Shown here one piece after another: positions 61,696-64,000 of a DNA stretch of 64,000 nt. The translations under genes and the position numbers were made by a program. The notes beneath the pieces are model-generated. The model did no database searches, was not told the DNA's origin, and saw only the letters and a list, made by a program, of their open reading frames with translations. How positions within the stretch are numbered: the stretch's first letter is position 1; the number at the start of each line of letters is the position of its first letter. Source of the stretch: Nocardia sienata NBRC 100364 (lineage in GTDB: Bacteria > Actinomycetota > Actinomycetes > Mycobacteriales > Mycobacteriaceae); NCBI RefSeq assembly GCF_001613205.1, contig NZ_BDBX01000001.1, positions 55,284-119,283 of the forward strand. Reading direction: 5' to 3'.

Positions 61696-63111
61696 GTGCA
61701 GCTCGTCGGAGGCCGATACGAACTCATCCGCCAGGTCGGCGCCGGGGGAATGGGGCAGGTGTACGAGGGATTCGACCGAAACCTGAAACGCCGGATCGCG
61801 GTGAAGGTGACGCAGCCGAACCTCGACAGCGACCCCGACTGGACCAAACGCTTCCTGCGCGAAGCGGAACTGATGGCGACGGTGAGCCATCCGGGTACGC
61901 CGGCGATCTACGATGCCGGCACTACCGAGGAGCCGACACCGCGCCCGTTCCTCGTCATGGAGTTCGTCGACGGTGTCACCTTCGACGATCTGCTCGCCCG
62001 CAGAGGTCCGCTACCGGTCGGCGCCGTGGCGGCGCTCGGCGCGCAGGTCGCCGCGGTACTCACGGCAACACACCGGCACCGCATCTACCATCGCGACCTC
62101 AAACCGTCCAACCTCATGCTCTGCGACAACGGCACCGTGAAAGTACTCGATTTCGGTCTCGCCATCGCACTCGATTCCGGGCTCAGCCGCTACACGACCA
62201 CCGGACAGACCCTCGGCACACCCGCATACATGGCACCCGAACAGGTCGAATCTCGGGAGGTGAGCCCGCAGACCGACCTGTACGCACTAGGACTCATTGT
62301 GCACGAAATGCTCACCGGCGACCGTGTATTCGCCGGCGACAGTGCTTACACGGTGTGGAAGCAGCAAGTATCCGCCGCTGCACCGAACATTCGGGACGAG
62401 CGGCCCGAAATGCCGGCCGATATGGCGGGACTGATCATGTGCATGCTGGAGAAGAAGGCCGAAAGCCGACCGGCCGGAGCGAATATCGTCCACACGGTAC
62501 TGATGCGTCATGTGGCCGAGCTGGGCGAATTGATCGACGACGTGGACAGTCCGGCCCGCATGTACGCCGTCGCGGTGAGTGCGTCCGCTCCCGGGCCGGA
62601 CCTTTCCGCTGTGCTCACACCACACGAGACGATCCAGGTCGCACAGCGGTCCTCGGCTTCCGATGTCCCCACCGATGATCTGAGCCGCGGCGATCTGCAA
62701 CGAGCGGTCGAACGTGCTCGCCGGCTGGCCGACGAGTCGCGTTACCACCCGGCCATACGCCACCTCAAGACCGTTGTCGACGCGGCGGTACCCGTACTGG
62801 GCGCACGGGATGCGGACGTGGTGGACGCTCGGGTCGAACTGGCGGGCCTGCGTTTCGAATCCGAGAGCTACGCCGAGGCCGCCGACCTGTATGGGGTCCT
62901 CATCGATGACTTGACCTCCGAGCGTGGCCCCTACGACGACCAGGTCATGGTCTGCCAGCGCAGGCTCGCCGAATGCGTTCTCCACCTCGGTAGGAAAGCG
63001 GAGGCACTGGACCGTCTGGAGCGGTTGCGCGGACACATGGAGGCACGGTACGGCGATTCTGATCGACGGGTGGTCGAGCTGGCGGAAACCATTGTGGCAA
63101 TCCGGTCGTGA
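61696..63111 (+). CDS. Ser/Thr protein kinase with TPR-like C-terminus
   Basis: 471 residues from GTG 61696 (GGAGG upstream), 25 bases after the previous gene. A complete Hanks kinase: GAGGMGQVYEG, Lys37 in IAVKV, HRDLKPSN with Asp134, DFGLA with Asp152, TPAYMAPEQ. No membrane segment. Residues about 320-470 are helical TPR-like repeats (LQRAVERARRLADESRYHPAIR, EAADLYGVLIDDL). A soluble kinase next to two methylase-type genes recalls the PglW/PglX partnership of phage growth limitation, but the domain make-up differs. It may phosphorylate the methylase on infection. Confidence 0.85.
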   Translation: MQLVGGRYELIRQVGAGGMGQVYEGFDRNLKRRIAVKVTQPNLDSDPDWTKRFLREAELMATVSHPGTPAIYDAGTTEEPTPRPFLVMEFVDGVTFDDLLARRGPLPVGAVAALGAQVAAVLTATHRHRIYHRDLKPSNLMLCDNGTVKVLDFGLAIALDSGLSRYTTTGQTLGTPAYMAPEQVESREVSPQTDLYALGLIVHEMLTGDRVFAGDSAYTVWKQQVSAAAPNIRDERPEMPADMAGLIMCMLEKKAESRPAGANIVHTVLMRHVAELGELIDDVDSPARMYAVAVSASAPGPDLSAVLTPHETIQVAQRSSASDVPTDDLSRGDLQRAVERARRLADESRYHPAIRHLKTVVDAAVPVLGARDADVVDARVELAGLRFESESYAEAADLYGVLIDDLTSERGPYDDQVMVCQRRLAECVLHLGRKAEALDRLERLRGHMEARYGDSDRRVVELAETIVAIRS

Positions 63112-63219
63112 TCCTTGCTGCGGCCCCTATCGAACGCCCCTTGCTCACGCCCCGGCCGGTCAATGGAGAGCGCTCTCGGTGTGCATGCGAGCGGGCGGGT
63201 GGCCACATCGGCGAATCAC

Positions 63220-63683
63220 AACGCCGTTGATCGGTGGATCCCGACGGGCCAACCTCGAACCGTACGGCTTCTCGGACACACTCGAACAGCTGTGGCTGGA
63301 GCCACACGGTGAGGACATCTTCAAGGTTTCACGCATTCCCTTCCGCGTCTACAGCCTCGCGCTCGGTGATCGAGTGAGGCCGGACTCGGCCGGTCGGCAG
63401 GTGACCGCACTCTCGAGAAGTCCGAGCACCGCGTCTTTCGTATCCTCCTGCTGCCGGCGCTGTCGGATAGCGACGCCAACCGGCTGCACGACGCCATCGA
63501 TGATGCCGTAACGCAGAGTTACCTGAAATCAGAATGGAGCGAGGATCGCCACATCGCGATCGACCTGCCTCCCCACCGCGACATCCATCTAGTGTGGGCG
63601 CTGATAAAGCACGCTGTCGCCGACGGAAGTATCGCGTGGGAGTGGGGCGACGTCGAGCAGTTTCAACCCGGCGGGGTGAAGTA
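63220..63683 (+). pseudogene. DUF4265 protein, frameshifted
   Basis: The first frame gives ANLEPYGFSDTLEQLWLEPHG, IFKVSRIPFRVYSLALGDRV. Near 63420 the reading moves to another frame: EHRVFRILLLPALSDSDANR, HIAIDLPPHRDIHLVWALIK, then TAG at 63681-63683. This matches DUF4265 proteins in order (xxLW, siPF, lGD, then HRvfR). A single frameshift breaks it. It follows the kinase and might once have been the fourth gene of that unit. Confidence 0.6.
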
Positions 63684-63808
63684 GCCCGTCCACACGAAGT
63701 GGTTCGCCGCCGCTGTCGGCACAGCCCTGCGGACCGGATGACCGCAGGGCGGGGCCCGCTACCTCATCGCATGAGCGTTGCGCCAGCGGGAAGGGCACCA
63801 CAGGTCCA

Positions 63809-64000
63809 CATTCCATCGACACCCGATCGCTGCAGGGTTTCGGTCGAGCGCGCCCAATCGGCGACACCTACCCAGACGTCCACGCCCCCATGCTCCTCGC
63901 GAAGGAGCGGGACAACAACCGTATCGGACACCGACCCGCAATGGGTCGGCATCGACGGCGCCGGCGTGCGGGCGCAGTCTCGGGTGGCCGCGCGGCCTCC
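63809..64000. repeat. Long direct repeat C, copy 2
   Basis: Matches 5069-5260 without gaps (offset 58,740). The last 100 bases differ at only one position. It runs off the window edge, so its true length is unknown. No gene is recognisable between 63684 and 64000 apart from the unassigned minus-strand frame shared by both copies. Confidence 0.85.

Noticed and set aside
1..64000. CRISPR arrays, tRNA or rRNA genes, integrases and complete insertion sequences
   Set aside because: I looked for spaced short repeats, tRNA-like cloverleaf sequence, rRNA blocks and transposase or integrase motifs and saw none that I could support.

Overview
The window is high-GC actinobacterial DNA. It carries WXG100/ESX-type genes, a spore-associated-protein-A-like secreted protein, many GTG starts, and signal peptides and codon use typical of mycolic-acid actinomycetes. 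I infer Nocardia or a close relative, but the sequence alone does not prove the genus. There is no rRNA, tRNA, ribosomal or central-metabolism cluster. Almost everything is accessory: anti-phage and conflict genes, polymorphic toxin/immunity cassettes, nucleotide-signalling modules, and many decayed fragments between them.

Layout. 0.3-2.6 kb holds a truncated polymorphic toxin and its immunity genes. 3.0-5.7 kb has a DUF3048 lipoprotein, a membrane-anchored protein, a direct repeat and a truncated COG4315 lipoprotein. 5.7-8.3 kb has a membrane adenylate/guanylate cyclase (one frameshift) coupled to a Crp/Fnr regulator. 8.7-11.6 kb has a SapA-like secreted protein, a DUF499 relic, a protein with a DnaX-like C-terminus and a carboxymuconolactone-decarboxylase relic. 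11.7-20.2 kb holds two overlapping helicases: a UvrD-like one, and a giant DEAD-box/DUF1998 protein with a nuclease-like tail. 20.6-24.7 kb has a caspase-helicase fusion coupled to an EACC1 adaptor. 25-27.2 kb is a wrecked coiled-coil SF1 helicase. 27.3-31.5 kb holds two ESX-type toxin/immunity loci and a collage of gene fragments. 33.8-38.6 kb is a four-gene operon: Crp-like regulator, degenerate cyclase with a C-terminal RHIM-like motif, P-loop protein with the same motif at its N-terminus, and an SPFH-like protein. A Pycsar-TM-like gene faces it.

Further right, 39.7-41.3 kb is another WXG toxin/immunity cassette. 41.4-43.2 kb has toxin-antitoxin relics and small genes. 43.3-45.0 kb has an HTH-TPR regulator (frameshifted) and a pterin carbinolamine dehydratase. 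45.5-49.6 kb is a visibly more AT-rich insert with an HTH-AIPR protein and a DUF4365 nuclease/5'-nucleotidase pair. 49.7-58.0 kb has an Eco57I-like methylase, an SNF2 helicase and a broken PglW-like NERD gene. 58.5-63.1 kb is a methylase / degenerate methylase / Ser-Thr kinase triad. 63.2 kb to the end has a DUF4265 relic and a second copy of the 5.1-kb direct repeat.

Reading: this looks like a defense and conflict hotspot. The best candidates for an undescribed system are the cyclase / matched-amyloid-motif / STAND-like / SPFH operon, the EACC1-caspase-helicase pair, the DUF4365 / 5'-nucleotidase pair and the methylase-kinase triad. Repeats and broken genes show repeated recombination within the window. 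Some single-base frameshifts fall in or near homopolymers and could be sequencing errors.
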